A stretch of 64,000 bases of DNA from Marichromatium purpuratum 984 (GTDB lineage: Bacteria > Pseudomonadota > Gammaproteobacteria > Chromatiales > Chromatiaceae). The notes under the pieces were generated by a model. That model saw only the letters and a program-made list of their open reading frames with translations, did not search any database and was not told the DNA's origin. The position numbers were made by a program, and so were the translations under genes. The stretch lies in the NCBI RefSeq assembly GCF_000224005.2, contig NZ_CP007031.1:3715113-3779112 (forward strand), written 5' to 3'. The number at the start of each line of letters is the position of its first letter. Position 1 is the stretch's first letter. Below are positions 63,996 through 64,000 of this stretch, one piece after another.

Positions 63996-64000
63996 AAAGG

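Noticed and set aside
63938..64000. oriC/DnaA boxes at the right edge
   Set aside because: No TTATCCACA-type box is visible. Only the rpmH -10 lies inside the window.

Overview
The window reads as a chromosomal segment of a high-GC gammaproteobacterium, most likely a purple sulfur bacterium or close relative (Chromatiales/Chromatiaceae). The reasons are the conserved order pilMNOPQ-aroKB-gltBD, the glnA-DUF4124-ntrB-ntrC unit, a CowN homologue (found in nitrogen fixers), and an ArsR-type repressor with a persulfide-sensor cysteine pattern next to a rhodanese. Genus and species cannot be read from the sequence. Almost every gene is housekeeping, and intact genes are packed with 1-11 base overlaps. 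No insertion sequence, prophage, CRISPR array, rRNA or tRNA gene was found.

Layout. 0.1-14.2 kb (minus strand): pilM-N-O-P-Q (type IV pilus alignment complex and secretin), aroK and aroB (shikimate pathway), gltB-gltD (glutamate synthase). 14.5-15.1 kb (plus): one uncharacterised protein. 15.1-23.8 kb (minus): a wbpL/wbpM-like sugar pair, then gspE-F-G-H-I-J-K, a partial type II secretion set without gspC, D, L, M or N. 23.8-27.2 kb (minus): envC-like and ctpA genes plus a DJ-1 family gene. 27.3-30.0 kb (plus): arsR-type regulator, rhodanese, secB, gpsA. 30.0-37.9 kb: trmL, a 74-aa protein with a strong promoter, then (minus) a CDF transporter, glnA with a sigma-54 promoter, a DUF4124 protein, ntrB, ntrC and an uncharacterised protein.

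38.2-45.3 kb: glyQ-glyS, gmhB-plsC (plus) and gatC-gatA (minus), bracketed by two repeat-rich gaps. 45.4-56.3 kb (plus): a cell-elongation and wall block, mreB-mreC-mreD-mrdA-mrdB-mltB-rlpA-dacC, followed by a class IV aminotransferase, ybeD and lipB. 56.3-59.6 kb (minus): a DUF58 protein, an uncharacterised 506-aa exported protein, and cowN. 60.2-64.0 kb (minus): rpmH-rnpA-yidD-yidC-mnmE, which normally lies beside dnaA/oriC, so the origin probably lies just past the right edge.

The strongest unexplained signals are not genes. Tandem heptamers fitting CTGRYNR fill three intergenic gaps, 51 units at 38.2 kb, 32 at 59.7 kb and 8 at 44.8 kb. The 44.8 kb site also has four 101-bp tandem repeats between 28-bp inverted repeats, and the same heptamers lie inside each 101-bp unit. 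Other points of note are an apparent AUC start codon for mreC, a probable CUG start for rnpA overlapping the rpmH stop, several UUG starts, and separation of normally linked genes (gatCA without gatB, lipB without lipA, DUF58 without MoxR, cowN without nif genes).
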